From: Microbacterium sp. SORGH_AS_1204
Lineage (GTDB): Bacteria > Actinomycetota > Actinomycetes > Actinomycetales > Microbacteriaceae
Direction: 5' to 3'
Length of the DNA: 64,000 bases
NCBI RefSeq assembly: GCF_030818935.1
Contig: NZ_JAUTBD010000001.1
Location: 1,550,001-1,614,000, forward strand
The position numbers and the translations under genes were made by a program. Shown here piece after piece: positions 16,920-26,701 of the stretch. The number at the start of each line of letters is the position of its first letter. Positions within the stretch are counted from its first letter, which is position 1. The notes beneath the pieces are model-generated. The model was not told where the DNA came from. It made no database searches and was given only the letters and a program-made list of their open reading frames with translations.

Positions 16920-17540
16920 ATGATCTCTTCGCTGCACGGCACGGCGGCCCACGTCGCCGACGATTCGCTGGTGGTCGTGGTGGGGGGCGTCGGCTTCTCC
17001 GTCGCCGTGACCGCGCAGATGGCGCGCACCGTGCACGCGGGGTCGGAGGTGCACCTGCACACGAACCTCATCGTTCGCGAAGACGCCCTGTCGCTCTACG
17101 GGTTCGAGAGCCGTGAAGAGCTGACCGTGTTCACGCAGCTCATCAGCGTGACCGGCGTCGGGCCGAAGTCCGCGCTCGGGGTGCTCTCGTCGCTCACGGT
17201 GCCGCAGATCGCCCAGGCCGTGGCCGACGACGACGACGCTCCGTTCCGCCGGGTGTCGGGCATCGGCCCGAAGACGGCGAAGCTCATCGTCGTGCAGCTC
17301 GCCGGCAAGCTCGCCGTCGTCCCCGCCGCCGCCCCGGCGGCCGTCGCCGCGCACGGGCAGGTGCCGCTGCAGGTGACGCAGGCCCTCGTCGGCCTCGGGT
17401 GGACCGAGCGCACCGCGGCCGAGGCCGTGGCATCCGTCGCCGAGAACGCCTCCGACGCCGACCGCGCGTCGGTGCAGGCGCTGCTGCGCCTGACGCTGGC
17501 CCTGCTCGGTCCCGCACGCAAGGAGACCGTGGGTGGCTGA
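16920..17540 (+). CDS. ruvA: Holliday junction branch migration protein RuvA
   Basis: A 206-residue protein whose tetramer holds the Holliday junction for the RuvB motors. An OB-fold N-terminus ([20 protein letters not shown]) is followed by two helix-hairpin-helix motifs, [19 protein letters not shown] and [19 protein letters not shown], and a C-terminal RuvB-binding domain from about residue 155. ATG at 16920 follows the leaderless promoter overlapping the ruvC stop, with an SOS-like box upstream. The ruvB start overlaps its end by 8 nt. Confidence 0.97.
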   Translation: MISSLHGTAAHVADDSLVVVVGGVGFSVAVTAQMARTVHAGSEVHLHTNLIVREDALSLYGFESREELTVFTQLISVTGVGPKSALGVLSSLTVPQIAQAVADDDDAPFRRVSGIGPKTAKLIVVQLAGKLAVVPAAAPAAVAAHGQVPLQVTQALVGLGWTERTAAEAVASVAENASDADRASVQALLRLTLALLGPARKETVGG

Positions 17541-18579
17541 CGTCCGCGACGCCGGTACGCCCGACGACGAGACCGAACTCGCGATCGAAGGGGCTCTGCG
17601 CCCCGTCTCGCTCGCCGAATTCGTCGGACAGCACAAGGTGCGCGGCCAGCTTCAGCTGCTGCTCGACGCCGCGCGCATCCAGCAGCGCTCGCCCGACCAC
17701 ATTCTTCTGTCCGGCCCTCCCGGCCTCGGCAAGACCACGCTCGCGATGATCGTCGCGCACGAGAGTGGCCGTCCCCTGCGCCTCTCGAGCGGTCCGGCCA
17801 TTCAGCACGCGGGTGATCTGGCTGCTCTGCTGTCGTCGCTCACGCCGGGTGAGGTGCTGTTCATCGACGAGATCCACCGCATGGCGCGTTCCGCCGAAGA
17901 GATGCTGTACCTCGCCATGGAAGACTTCCGCATCGACATCATGGTGGGCAAGGGCGCAGGCGCCACCAGCATCCCCCTCGACCTGGCCCCGTTCACCCTC
18001 GTGGGCGCCACGACACGCGCGGGACTGCTGCCCAATCCCCTTCGCGATCGCTTCGGCTTCACCGCCCACCTCGAGTACTACGAGCCGGAAGAGCTCGAGC
18101 AGGTCGTGTCGCGTTCGGCATCGATGCTCGACGTGGGACTGCCTGCCGCGGCGCGTTCCGAGATCGCGCGACGGTCGCGCGGGACGCCGCGAATCGCCAA
18201 CCGCCTCCTGCGCCGCGTCCGCGACTATCTCGTCGTCCACGGCCCCTCGGCGGGTGCCGACGACGGTCACGCCGATGTCCGCACGGTCAACGCCGCGCTC
18301 GATCTCTACGACGTCGATGCCATCGGTCTCGACCGTCTGGACCGGGCGGTGCTCGACGCCCTCGTGCGCCGGTTCCGTGGGGGACCGGTCGGCCTCAGCA
18401 CCCTCGCCGTCACGGTGGGCGAGGAGGCCGAGACCATCGAGTCCGTCGTGGAGCCGTACCTCGTGCGCATCGGATTCATGGGTCGTACGCCGCGCGGTCG
18501 CGTCGCCACGCCCGAGGCCTACGACCACCTCGGTGCGCCCCACCCCGACGGCCTTCTCCGGTTCAGCCAGGGCGTATGA
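17533..18579 (+). CDS. ruvB: Holliday junction branch migration ATPase RuvB
   Basis: A 348-residue AAA+ motor. [20 protein letters not shown] opens the core, [20 protein letters not shown] is Walker [11 protein letters not shown]alker [21 protein letters not shown] sensor 1 and arginine finger, and the C-terminal winged helix contains [19 protein letters not shown] at 17533 lies inside ruvA, implying coupled translation. yajC follows after 80 nt with its own TATACT -10 box. Confidence 0.98.
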   Translation: MADVRDAGTPDDETELAIEGALRPVSLAEFVGQHKVRGQLQLLLDAARIQQRSPDHILLSGPPGLGKTTLAMIVAHESGRPLRLSSGPAIQHAGDLAALLSSLTPGEVLFIDEIHRMARSAEEMLYLAMEDFRIDIMVGKGAGATSIPLDLAPFTLVGATTRAGLLPNPLRDRFGFTAHLEYYEPEELEQVVSRSASMLDVGLPAAARSEIARRSRGTPRIANRLLRRVRDYLVVHGPSAGADDGHADVRTVNAALDLYDVDAIGLDRLDRAVLDALVRRFRGGPVGLSTLAVTVGEEAETIESVVEPYLVRIGFMGRTPRGRVATPEAYDHLGAPHPDGLLRFSQGV

Positions 18580-18581
18580 CC

Positions 18582-18587
18582 TATACT
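18582..18587 (+). promoter_or_regulatory. -10 element TATACT upstream of yajC
   Basis: TATACT, the best -10 match of this region, lies 72 bp before the yajC ATG, directly after the ruvB stop. It implies a leadered yajC-secD-secF transcript. Confidence 0.5.
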
Positions 18588-18659
18588 CGGCGGGGGATTC
18601 CCCGACCCTCGCAAGGCAGTGCCGCACGGCGCGCCTGATCTGAAAGGTGCACCGCCTCC

Positions 18660-19100
18660 ATGGATAGCTTCCCCCTTCTGATTCTGCTGGCCGGTCTGCT
18701 CGTCTTCATGTTCGTGAGCTCGCGCCGCCGCATGAAGAAGCAGAAGGCCGAGCAGGAGAAGAAGGCCCGCGAGACCGTTCCCGGCGCCGAGGTGCTGCTG
18801 CAGGGTGGCCTCTACGGCACCATCGTGGAGTACGACGGCGAAGACCTCGACAAGCCCGCCCTGGTCGAGATCGCCCCCGGCACCGTCATCAAGGTGCACA
18901 GCCAGGCCATTCTGCGCATCGTCGACCCGGCCGAAGGAGTCGTCACCGAAGACGAGTTCATCGACGCCGAAGAGGCCGAGGCCGAGTACGTCGCCGGCGT
19001 CGCCGACGGCGACACCAGCTCGATCAGCGACGACCAGCGTGCGGCCCGTCAGCGCGCCGTCGACCCGGAGCGCGACGACAAAGACCGCCCTGCGGTCTGA
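18660..19100 (+). CDS. yajC: Preprotein translocase accessory subunit YajC
   Basis: A 146-residue protein with one N-terminal membrane helix (FPLLILLAGLLVFMFVSSRR) followed by the basic RRMKKQKAEQEKKARETV and the YajC core VLLQGGLYGTIVEYDGED ... VEIAPGTVIKVHSQAILRIV. The acidic C-terminal tail is longer than in E. coli and typical of actinobacteria. YajC joins SecDF in the Sec holotranslocon, and secD and secF follow directly. Confidence 0.94.
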   Translation: MDSFPLLILLAGLLVFMFVSSRRRMKKQKAEQEKKARETVPGAEVLLQGGLYGTIVEYDGEDLDKPALVEIAPGTVIKVHSQAILRIVDPAEGVVTEDEFIDAEEAEAEYVAGVADGDTSSISDDQRAARQRAVDPERDDKDRPAV

Positions 19101-19144
19101 TCGCCCCCCTCTTTCCGTTCACCGCCGCACAGAAAGCCGACTTC

Positions 19145-20854
19145 GTGGCGCCCTCTACCCCTGTCCGTCATGCCTGGCGCGTGTTGACCGGATTGCTCGC
19201 CATCACCGGCGTGCTCTTCGGTATCAACGCCCTGGGCGTGCACGTCTTCAACGCCAGTTCCTGGACCCCCGATCTCGCCCTCGACCTCCAGGGCGGGACG
19301 CAGATCATCCTCCAGGCCCAGACCACCGACGGTGCCGCGCCCGACAGCGAACAGCTGCAGCAGGCCGTCACGATCATCCGCCAGCGCGTCGACGCGTCCG
19401 GCGTGGGCGAGACCGATGTGGCGACCGAGGGCGGTCGCAACATCGTCGTGCAGATCCCCGGTCAGGCCGATGAGGCCACGCGTGAGCGCATCCAGAGCTC
19501 GGCGCAGCTGCAACTGCGCCCGGTGCTCTTCACGGGCGCGCAGGCCACCTCGTTCGTCGGCGCGGACGGCAACTCCACGCCGTATCCGACGCCGGACCCC
19601 GCGCTGCCGGCGACACCGACCGCCTCGCCGACCAATGCGAGCGACCCCGCGTACATCACGCCGGCGCTCCAGGCGCAGTTCCTCGCCTACGACTGCGCCA
19701 ACCCGCCGTCCAACCCCTCCGAGGCGCCCGCGGATCAGCCGATGATCACGTGCGGTATCGAGGACGGACAGAAGTACATCCTCGGCCCCGTCGAGCTCAA
19801 CGGCACCGACATCTCCGACGCCACCAACGGCCAGGAGCAGAACACGGGCCGCTGGGCCGTCAACCTCGTCTTCAACGACCAGGGCACCCAGAAGTTCGGC
19901 GAGATCAGCCAGCGCCTCGTCGCGCTTCAGGCGCCGCTGAACCAGTTCGCCTTCGTGCTCGACGGCTCGGTGCTGTCGGCCCCCGTCATGCAGGGCACCA
20001 TCCTCGACGGTCGCCCGAGCATCACCGGCAGCTTCACCCAGGAGTCGTCGAAGGCCCTCGCCGACCAGCTGAAGTACGGCGCGCTGCCGCTCAGCTTTAC
20101 GGTCGTCAGCTCCGACACCGTCTCGGCCACCCTCGGTTCGCAGCAGCTGCAGATCGGCTTCATCGCGGGTCTGATCGGTCTCGGTCTCGTCGCGATCTAC
20201 TCGCTGATCGTCTACCGCGCCCTGGGCACCGTGATCATCGCCTCGCTCGGCGTGATGGCGGTCCTGACGTACGTCGCGCTGTGCATCCTGGCGTGGCGGG
20301 CCGGCTTCCGCCTCTCGCTCGCCGGTGTCGCAGGTCTGATCGTGACGATCGGCTTCACCGCCGACTCGTTCATCGTCTACTTCGAACGCATCCGAGACGA
20401 GCTGCGCGACGGCAAGTCGATCACCGCGGCCGTCGAAGACGGCTGGGCCCGCGCGAAGCGCACGATCTACATCTCGAAGTCGATCAACATCCTGGCCGCC
20501 GTCGTGCTGTACATCCTCGCGGATGCCACGGTGAAGGGCTTCGCCTTCACGCTGGGCCTCACGACCGCGATCGACATCCTGATCTTCGTCCTGTTCACCC
20601 ACCCGGTCATGCAGCTGCTCGCCCGCACGCGCTTCTTCGGCTCCGGGCACCCGCTCTCGGGTATGGACCCGACCGCACTGGGCGCCGTCTACCGTGGTCG
20701 CGCGCAGTTCCGGGCGCCGGTCGTGGACGCTCCGCGCGTGCAGCGCTCCCGCGGGGAGGCGCAGCGCCGTCAGACCATCGCGGAACGCAAGCAGGCGGAG
20801 CTCGCCGCCGCCGGCCGCGGCGATAGCCGCTCCACGAAGGAGGGAGACAACTGA
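19145..20854 (+). CDS. secD: Protein translocase subunit SecD
   Basis: A 569-residue RND-family membrane protein that uses the proton gradient to pull exported proteins out of SecYEG. One N-terminal helix (LTGLLAITGVLFGINAL) is followed by the large extracytoplasmic P1 region with WTPDLALDLQGGTQIILQA and IRQRVDASGVGETDVATEGG, then five helices from about residue 335 containing GLIVTIGFTADSFIVYFERI. A Pro/Ala/Thr insertion of 40-50 residues (TPYPTPDPALPATPTASPT) interrupts P1, as in other actinobacteria. GTG at 19145; its stop overlaps the secF ATG by one base. Confidence 0.97.
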   Translation: MAPSTPVRHAWRVLTGLLAITGVLFGINALGVHVFNASSWTPDLALDLQGGTQIILQAQTTDGAAPDSEQLQQAVTIIRQRVDASGVGETDVATEGGRNIVVQIPGQADEATRERIQSSAQLQLRPVLFTGAQATSFVGADGNSTPYPTPDPALPATPTASPTNASDPAYITPALQAQFLAYDCANPPSNPSEAPADQPMITCGIEDGQKYILGPVELNGTDISDATNGQEQNTGRWAVNLVFNDQGTQKFGEISQRLVALQAPLNQFAFVLDGSVLSAPVMQGTILDGRPSITGSFTQESSKALADQLKYGALPLSFTVVSSDTVSATLGSQQLQIGFIAGLIGLGLVAIYSLIVYRALGTVIIASLGVMAVLTYVALCILAWRAGFRLSLAGVAGLIVTIGFTADSFIVYFERIRDELRDGKSITAAVEDGWARAKRTIYISKSINILAAVVLYILADATVKGFAFTLGLTTAIDILIFVLFTHPVMQLLARTRFFGSGHPLSGMDPTALGAVYRGRAQFRAPVVDAPRVQRSRGEAQRRQTIAERKQAELAAAGRGDSRSTKEGDN

Positions 20855-21840
20855 TGCGCTCCATGTCGCAGCTCGGCAACGACCTCTACTCGGGCAAGAC
20901 CTCCTTCCCGTTCGTGCAGCGTCGTCGCCTGTGGTTCATCATCGCCGCGGTGCTCGTCATCGGTGCGGCCCTCGTGCCGCTGTTCCGCCCCGTGCAGTTC
21001 TCCATCGAGTTCACCGGTGGCGCGCAGTTCACGGTGTCGAACCCGGCGTCGCTCGATCAGTCCCTCGCGACCGACGCCGTCGCGTCCGTGCTCCCGGGTG
21101 CCACCACGCGCGTCTCGACGATCAACGACCAGGCCGTGCGTGTCCAGACCGACCAGCTCGACAACGACGAGGCGCAGGCCGTCTCGGCCGCCCTCGCCAC
21201 CGCCTACGACGTTCCGACGTCGGAGATCACGAACTCGTTCATCGGCCCGACCTGGGGCAACGACGTCACCCGGCAGTCGCTGTGGGGTCTGTCGATCTTC
21301 CTGGCGTTGACCTTCCTCATCCTGGCCATCTACTTCCGCACGTGGAAGATGTCGGTCGCAGCCATCATCGGCCTCGTCGACGTGCTCGTCATCACCATCG
21401 GCGTGTACGCCGTGTTCGGGTTCGAGATCTCACCGGCGGCCGTCATCGGCTTCCTCACGATCCTCTCGTACGCGCTCTACGACACCACCGTCGTCTTCGA
21501 CAAGGTGCGCGAGAACACCAGAGAAGACGGCGAGATCTCGGGCCGCACCTTCGCCGAGTCGGTCAACCTCGCCGCCAACCAGACCCTCATCCGCTCGATC
21601 AACACCACCGTGGTCGCGATCCTGCCGGTCGGCGCGATCCTCTTCATCGGTGTGCCCCTCGGCGCCCGGACGCTGAGCGACATCTCGCTGTCGATCTTCG
21701 TCGGAACGATCGTCGCGGCCTACTCCACGCTGTTCGTCGCCGTGCCGATGTACGCGCTGCTGCGCGAGAAGGAGCAGCCCGTCGCGCAGCGCGATGCGCG
21801 CGTGCTCGCCGCGCGTGAGAAGGCAGGCGTCCCGGCCTGA
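20854..21840 (+). CDS. secF: Protein translocase subunit SecF
   Basis: A 328-residue partner of SecD with six predicted helices. FSIEFTGGAQFTVSNP is the conserved D1-type motif, and ISPAAVIGFLTILSYALYDT, then TVVFDKVREN is the RND signature in helix 4. NQTLIRSINTTVVAILPV follows. ATG at 20854 lies in TGATG with the secD stop. A long perfect hairpin ends the yajC-secDF unit 17 nt later. Confidence 0.97.
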   Translation: MRSMSQLGNDLYSGKTSFPFVQRRRLWFIIAAVLVIGAALVPLFRPVQFSIEFTGGAQFTVSNPASLDQSLATDAVASVLPGATTRVSTINDQAVRVQTDQLDNDEAQAVSAALATAYDVPTSEITNSFIGPTWGNDVTRQSLWGLSIFLALTFLILAIYFRTWKMSVAAIIGLVDVLVITIGVYAVFGFEISPAAVIGFLTILSYALYDTTVVFDKVRENTREDGEISGRTFAESVNLAANQTLIRSINTTVVAILPVGAILFIGVPLGARTLSDISLSIFVGTIVAAYSTLFVAVPMYALLREKEQPVAQRDARVLAAREKAGVPA

Positions 21841-21856
21841 CCAGGAGCGACGTGAT

Positions 21857-21896
21857 GACAGGTGGGGCCCCGGCGTGAGCCGGGGCCCCACCTGTC
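21857..21896 (+). terminator. 18-bp perfect hairpin after secF
   Basis: Arms 21857-21874 and 21879-21896 are fully complementary around a GTGA loop, with a GC-rich core. There is no T-run, which is common for actinobacterial intrinsic terminators. The rel -10 box TAGACT begins six bases later. Confidence 0.85.
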
Positions 21897-21937
21897 TGGG
21901 CATAGACTTGACCGACCGGCCACAGGGAGGGGTGGAG

Positions 21938-24187
21938 ATGACCGAGACCGCTTCCGCTGCGCCGCCGCCGTCCTCGCTGCGCCGCCTCGTTCCGCGCATC
22001 TTCTCGCGCGCCGCGCGCCGCGACGACGTCGACAAGCTGCTGCGCACCGTCCGCACGCACCACCCCAAGGGTGACCTCGCGATCATCGAGCGCGCCTACG
22101 CCGTCGCCGACAAGGCGCACGACGGACAGAAGCGTCAGAGCGGCGAGCCCTACATCACGCACCCGCTCGCGGTCGCTCAGATCCTCGCCGAGCTCGGTCT
22201 GGGTCCGAAGGCCATCGCCGCCGCCCTGCTGCACGACACGGTCGAAGACACCGGCTACCCGCTCGACGAGTTGGCCGCCGATTTCGGTGACGAAGTCGCC
22301 ATGCTCGTCGACGGCGTCACGAAGCTCGACCGGGTCAAGTACGGAGACAGCGCTCAGGCCGAGACCGTGCGCAAGATGATCGTGGCGATGTCGAAAGACA
22401 TCCGCGTCCTGCTCATCAAACTCGCCGACCGTCTGCACAACGCGCGCACGTGGGGGTTCGTCCCGCCGCACAAGGCCGCGAAGAAGGCCACCGAGACGCT
22501 CGAGATCTACGCGCCCCTCGCTCACCGCCTCGGCATCCAGGCCATCAAGAGCGAGCTCGAAGACCTGTCGTTCGCGGTGATGCACCCCAAGCTCTACGCC
22601 GAGATCGAGAGTCTGGTCAAGCAGCGCACCCCGCAGCGCGAGCAGTACGTGCAGAACGTCATCGACGCGGTCGACGCCGACCTTCGTGAGCTGCGCGTGC
22701 GGGGCCGCGTCATGGGCCGGCCGAAGCAGCTGTACTCGGTGTACCAGAAGATGGTCGTGCGCGGCCGTGAATTCGACGACATCTACGACCTCATCGGCAT
22801 CCGGATCCTCGTGGGCACCGTCCGTGACTGCTACGCGGTGCTCGGGGCGATCCACGCGCGGTGGACTCCGCTGCCGGGGCGCTTCAAGGACTACATCGCC
22901 ACCCCGAAGTTCAACCTCTACCAGTCGCTGCACACCACGGTCATCGGCCCCGGTGGCCGCACCGTCGAGATCCAGATCCGCACGCACGAGATGCATCAGC
23001 AGGCCGAGTTCGGCGTCGCTGCGCACTGGAAGTACAAAGAGCGGATGGCCGGCGGCAAGGCGGATGCCAAGGCCGTCGACGCCGACATGGCCTGGATCGC
23101 CCACATCTCCGACTGGCAGGCAGAGACCGCAGACCCGGGGGAGTTCCTCGACTCGCTGCGCTTCGAGATCGGCGCCAAAGAGGTCTACGTCTTCACCCCG
23201 AAGGGACGCGTCGTCGGGCTCCCCACCGGGGCGACGCCCGTCGATTTCGCCTACGCCGTGCACACCGAGATCGGGCACCGCACGATGGGGGCCAAGGTCA
23301 ACGGTCGTCTCGTGCCGCTGGAGTCCACGCTGCAGAGCGGCGATGTCGTCGAGGTGTTCACGTCGAAGAACCCCGACGCCGGCCCGAGCCAGGACTGGCT
23401 CGGCTTCGTCAAGAGCACGCGTGCGCGCAACAAGATCCGCGGCTGGTTCACGAAGGAGCGTCGCGAAGAAGCCATCGAGCAGGGCAAGGACTCCATCGCC
23501 CGCGCCATGCGCCGGCAGAACCTGCCGCTGCAGCGGCTGATGAGCCAGGACTCCTTCACCGAGGTGGCCCGACTGTTCCACTACGAGGACGTCTCGGCGC
23601 TGTACGCGGCGGTCGGCGAAGGCCACGTCTCCACGCAGTCGGTGATCGAGAAGGTCACCGCCCTCGTCAGCGTCGAAGAGACCAACACCGGCCCGATCGA
23701 CATCCCCGTCGGGCGCAGTCGCGCCCCGCGCGGCGGCGACTCCGGCGTGCTCGTGCGCGGAGCTCCCGACATCCTCGTCAAGCTCGCCAAGTGCTGCACT
23801 CCCGTGCCCGGCGACGAGATCGTCGGATTCGTCACGCGCGGCAGCGGCGTGTCGGTGCACCGCGGCGACTGCACGAACGTCAAGGCGCTGAAAGAAGAGC
23901 CCGACCGTCTCATCGACGTCGAGTGGGCGCCGACCACCAAGAGCGTGTTCCTCGTGCAGATCCAGGTCGAGGCGCTGGATCGCTCGGGCCTGTTGAGCGA
24001 CGTCACGCGAGTGCTCAGCGAGCACCACGTGAATATCTTGTCGGCCACGGTCTCGACGACGAACGACCGACTGGCGCTCAGCAAGTTCGTCTTCGAGATG
24101 GGCGACACCGTTCACCTCGACCGCGTCCTGAACGCCGTCCGCCGCATCGACGCCGTCTACGACGTCTACCGCGTCACGTCGTCCTGA
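21938..24187 (+). CDS. rel: Bifunctional (p)ppGpp synthetase/hydrolase Rel
   Basis: A 749-residue long RelA/SpoT homologue controlling the stringent response. The hydrolase domain has AAALLHDTVEDTGYPLDEL (HD motif intact); the synthetase domain has GRFKDYIATPKFNLYQSLHT, in which RxKD rather than ExDD indicates a bifunctional enzyme. A TGS domain begins at EVYVFTPKGRVVGLPTGATP, a zinc-finger-like segment includes LAKCCTPVPGDEIVGFVTRG, and a C-terminal ACT domain starts near VQIQVEALDRSGLLSDVTRV. ATG at 21938 is preceded by GGAGGGGTGGAG and by TAGACT at 21903. It stands alone after the secF terminator. Confidence 0.98.
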   Translation: MTETASAAPPPSSLRRLVPRIFSRAARRDDVDKLLRTVRTHHPKGDLAIIERAYAVADKAHDGQKRQSGEPYITHPLAVAQILAELGLGPKAIAAALLHDTVEDTGYPLDELAADFGDEVAMLVDGVTKLDRVKYGDSAQAETVRKMIVAMSKDIRVLLIKLADRLHNARTWGFVPPHKAAKKATETLEIYAPLAHRLGIQAIKSELEDLSFAVMHPKLYAEIESLVKQRTPQREQYVQNVIDAVDADLRELRVRGRVMGRPKQLYSVYQKMVVRGREFDDIYDLIGIRILVGTVRDCYAVLGAIHARWTPLPGRFKDYIATPKFNLYQSLHTTVIGPGGRTVEIQIRTHEMHQQAEFGVAAHWKYKERMAGGKADAKAVDADMAWIAHISDWQAETADPGEFLDSLRFEIGAKEVYVFTPKGRVVGLPTGATPVDFAYAVHTEIGHRTMGAKVNGRLVPLESTLQSGDVVEVFTSKNPDAGPSQDWLGFVKSTRARNKIRGWFTKERREEAIEQGKDSIARAMRRQNLPLQRLMSQDSFTEVARLFHYEDVSALYAAVGEGHVSTQSVIEKVTALVSVEETNTGPIDIPVGRSRAPRGGDSGVLVRGAPDILVKLAKCCTPVPGDEIVGFVTRGSGVSVHRGDCTNVKALKEEPDRLIDVEWAPTTKSVFLVQIQVEALDRSGLLSDVTRVLSEHHVNILSATVSTTNDRLALSKFVFEMGDTVHLDRVLNAVRRIDAVYDVYRVTSS

Positions 24188-24276
24188 CGGGGTCGTCACA
24201 TGCGAGGCGGAGGGTGTGCCCCTGTGCCGGCGGGGCACGGCTCATGAACCGATCTTCGCCGCGGTCACCCGGTGCG

Positions 24277-24900
24277 CTACGCGTGACGGGCGTCGACGCC
24301 GCCACCTGCGGCGTCGCACCCCGCCGTGGTCGCGGCGCCGGGGTCGTGGCATCCGTTCGCGATCGCCGCCGTCTCGCCGCCAAGGACAGCCCCCGCGCGT
24401 CGCGCGTGCGGAAACCGCGGATGCCACGCGAGCCACGCCTCGGCGGCGCGCTTCGTCAGCGGGTCGGTGGAGGCCCACGACCGTGCGAGCGCGAGGTCGA
24501 CGTCGTCGTCGGAGCGCGCCAGGTCGACGAGCGTCCGCTCCGGGGTCGTCACGTGCACGCCGGCCACCCGGCGGACATCGCCCGGGTCGAGGCGCACGTC
24601 GTGGTACACGGTGCGGGCGTCGGAACGCGTCCGCACCCGCGTCGCACCGGCTCGCTGCACATGGTGCGGTGAAGGCTCCGAAGCGAGCGCGCCATGGATC
24701 CACGCGGCGCTGCGCCGCACGGCCGCCCAGCGTTCACCCAGGAGGGGGCGCAGACTGCGCGCGCGCATCCAGGGCGTCTCGGCCGCGTCGGCGGGCATGA
24801 AGCCCTCACCCAGCGGGACCAGCAGCCCGTCGAGACACGCGGCCGACAGCTCGGCGAGCGAGAGGCGTTCGTCGGCGAAGAACAGGAAGGGCGACACCAT
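24277..24900 (-). CDS. AbiEi-antitoxin-like / conserved actinobacterial protein
   Basis: A 207-residue protein (ATG at 24900). SPFLFFADERLSLAELSAAC, RSLRPLLGERWAAVRRSAAW, then IHGALASEPSPHHVQRA and VAGVHVTTPERTLVDLARSD recall the C-terminal part of AbiEi-like type IV antitoxins, which bind DNA or neutralise a nucleotidyltransferase toxin. No AbiEii toxin gene is adjacent, so it is more likely a lone conserved protein; similar genes often sit near rel in this family, as far as I recall. The C-terminal 30 residues (GCHDPGAATTAGCDAAGGG) look unconstrained. Confidence 0.6.
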   Translation of the reverse strand: MVSPFLFFADERLSLAELSAACLDGLLVPLGEGFMPADAAETPWMRARSLRPLLGERWAAVRRSAAWIHGALASEPSPHHVQRAGATRVRTRSDARTVYHDVRLDPGDVRRVAGVHVTTPERTLVDLARSDDDVDLALARSWASTDPLTKRAAEAWLAWHPRFPHARRAGAVLGGETAAIANGCHDPGAATTAGCDAAGGGVDARHA

Positions 24901-24964
24901 CCCGCCAGTGTGGCGGGGCGATGTCGCCCGTGACGCCGCAGCGTCAGACCTGTGGAGAACCCGC

Positions 24965-26620
24965 TCAGCCGCCGAGGGCGCGCAGCCAGGTGCGGCGAGC
25001 CTCGAGCGCCTCCCGCGCCTGAGCCGCGGCGCGCTTGTCGCCGCGCGCCTCGGCCTCGGCGACCTCGGCCTCGAGCTTGTCGATCGCATCGGTCAGCTGG
25101 CGCGTCATGTCGTTGGCGCGCGCCTTCTGTTCGGGGTCGTTGCGCTTCCAGTCGGCGTCTTCGCGCGTGCGCACGCTCTGCTCGATCTTGCGCAGCTCGT
25201 CGTCGAGCGCCCGCTCCTTGTCGCGCGGGAAGATGCGACCGATCTCGTCCCACTGGCGCTGGATGGCGGTGAGCTTCTGACGGGCGGTCGCGAGGTTCTT
25301 CTCGTCGACGATCGGCGCAGCCTCGTCGAGGAGTGCGCGCTTCTGCTCGATCTTCTCTTTCGACGCTTCGTTCTCGGCGGACTCGCGCTCGATGCGCGCC
25401 CCGTACAGGGCGTCGCCGGCGGCCTTGAACCGCGCCCAGAGCGCGTCGTCGACCTTGCGGCCGGCACGCCCCGACGCCTTCCAGGCGTCGAGCAAGTCGC
25501 GGTACGCCCCGATCCCGTCCTCACCGCGTGGTGCGAGGGCCTCGGCGCGCTCGACGAGACGCGTCTTGGCTTCGCGGGCGGCCTTGTGCGTCTCGTCCAG
25601 GGAGGAGAAGAACTCGCGACGGTGACGGTCGACCGTCGCGCGTGCGTCGCGGAAGCGGCGCCACAGCTGCTGGGCGGTCGACTTCGACAGGCGCGGGCCG
25701 TTCTGCTGGTGGGCCTGCCACCGGTCGAACAGCGCCGTCATGTCGGCGGTCATCTGCTTCCACTGCACCGTCTGCGGGTCGCGGGCGGCGAGCGCCTCGG
25801 CTTCTTCGACGATGACCGTGCGCTCGCGCACGGCCTCTTCGCTCGCCTGCTTGGCGGCGGCGGCTTCGCTCTCGCTGGCCTCCGCCAGCTCGGCGGTCAG
25901 GGCGTCGACGCGGGCGATGAGCGCGGCGAGGTCGCCCACGGCGGCCGCACCGTCGAGCTTTCCGCGGAGGGCCTTCGCGGTCGAGCGCAGATCGGATGCC
26001 GATGCGCCGCCGCGGCGGTGACGGGTCTCGAGCAGCGTGACTTCGCCTGCCAGGTCGGAGAACTTGCGCTGGTAGTACGCCAGCGCCTCGGCGGGGGTGC
26101 CGTCGGGGTACTGCCCGACCTCGCGCCACTCATCGCCCTCGCGGACCGACACGGTGCCGTCGTCGTCGACCCGTCCCCAGGGCAGGGTGGTCGTCTTGGA
26201 TGCCGTCGCGCCCGGGGGTGGTCCGGGCAGACGCGGGCCGGGGCGGGCCGCCGGCTGTGCGGGGGCGGGCGGGGCGTCGCTCGTCGCGCCCGAGGCGGGC
26301 TCGGCGTCGGCCGCGGGCTCGGCCTCCGGCGTGCTCTCCGCGTCGGCGGGAGCCTCGGCGTCGGGTGCCGTGTCGGCCGCGGGCTCGGCCTCACCGGCAT
26401 CGGCGGGTTCTTCCTCGGCGGAAGTGCCACCCTCGGACGGGGCGTCGACGTCTACGTCGGTGACGGACGCGGCCTCGACGGCCGATTCGTCGGTCGTCGC
26501 CTGGTCGGCGTCGGGACCGGTGGCCCCGGCGTCGGCCTCGATCGTGGAAGGAGCGTCGACCTCGGCGTCGGTCGCGGCGTCGCGCGGGTCGGAGGTCTCG
26601 GGGGTGGAAGCGGAAGACAC
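24965..26620 (-). CDS. DUF349-domain coiled-coil protein
   Basis: A 551-residue protein. Residues 1-130 are an Ala/Glu/Pro-rich, probably disordered tail. From about 135 the sequence is helical with several DUF349 repeats: WKQMTADMTALFDRWQAHQQ, RLSKSTAQQLWRRFRDARAT, YRDLLDAWKASGRAGRKVDD, and LWARFKAAGDALYGARIERE. DUF349 proteins are coiled coils of unknown biochemical role. I prefer the GTG at 26620 because GAGG lies eight bases before it; a GTG at 26629 would add three residues. A TAGGCT -10-like box lies near 26670. The gene ends 65 nt from the AbiEi-like gene start. Confidence 0.85.
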   Translation of the reverse strand: MSSASTPETSDPRDAATDAEVDAPSTIEADAGATGPDADQATTDESAVEAASVTDVDVDAPSEGGTSAEEEPADAGEAEPAADTAPDAEAPADAESTPEAEPAADAEPASGATSDAPPAPAQPAARPGPRLPGPPPGATASKTTTLPWGRVDDDGTVSVREGDEWREVGQYPDGTPAEALAYYQRKFSDLAGEVTLLETRHRRGGASASDLRSTAKALRGKLDGAAAVGDLAALIARVDALTAELAEASESEAAAAKQASEEAVRERTVIVEEAEALAARDPQTVQWKQMTADMTALFDRWQAHQQNGPRLSKSTAQQLWRRFRDARATVDRHRREFFSSLDETHKAAREAKTRLVERAEALAPRGEDGIGAYRDLLDAWKASGRAGRKVDDALWARFKAAGDALYGARIERESAENEASKEKIEQKRALLDEAAPIVDEKNLATARQKLTAIQRQWDEIGRIFPRDKERALDDELRKIEQSVRTREDADWKRNDPEQKARANDMTRQLTDAIDKLEAEVAEAEARGDKRAAAQAREALEARRTWLRALGG

Positions 26621-26701
26621 GGATAGCACCTCATCGCGGCAGAACCGCCTGGGGGAGAAGGACCCTCCGAGCCTAGTACGACCGGCCGCACCGGCACAGG
26701 A

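Noticed and set aside
21644..24238. Minus-strand frame of 864 codons opposite rel
   Set aside because: Antisense of rel, with no family motif and no start context.
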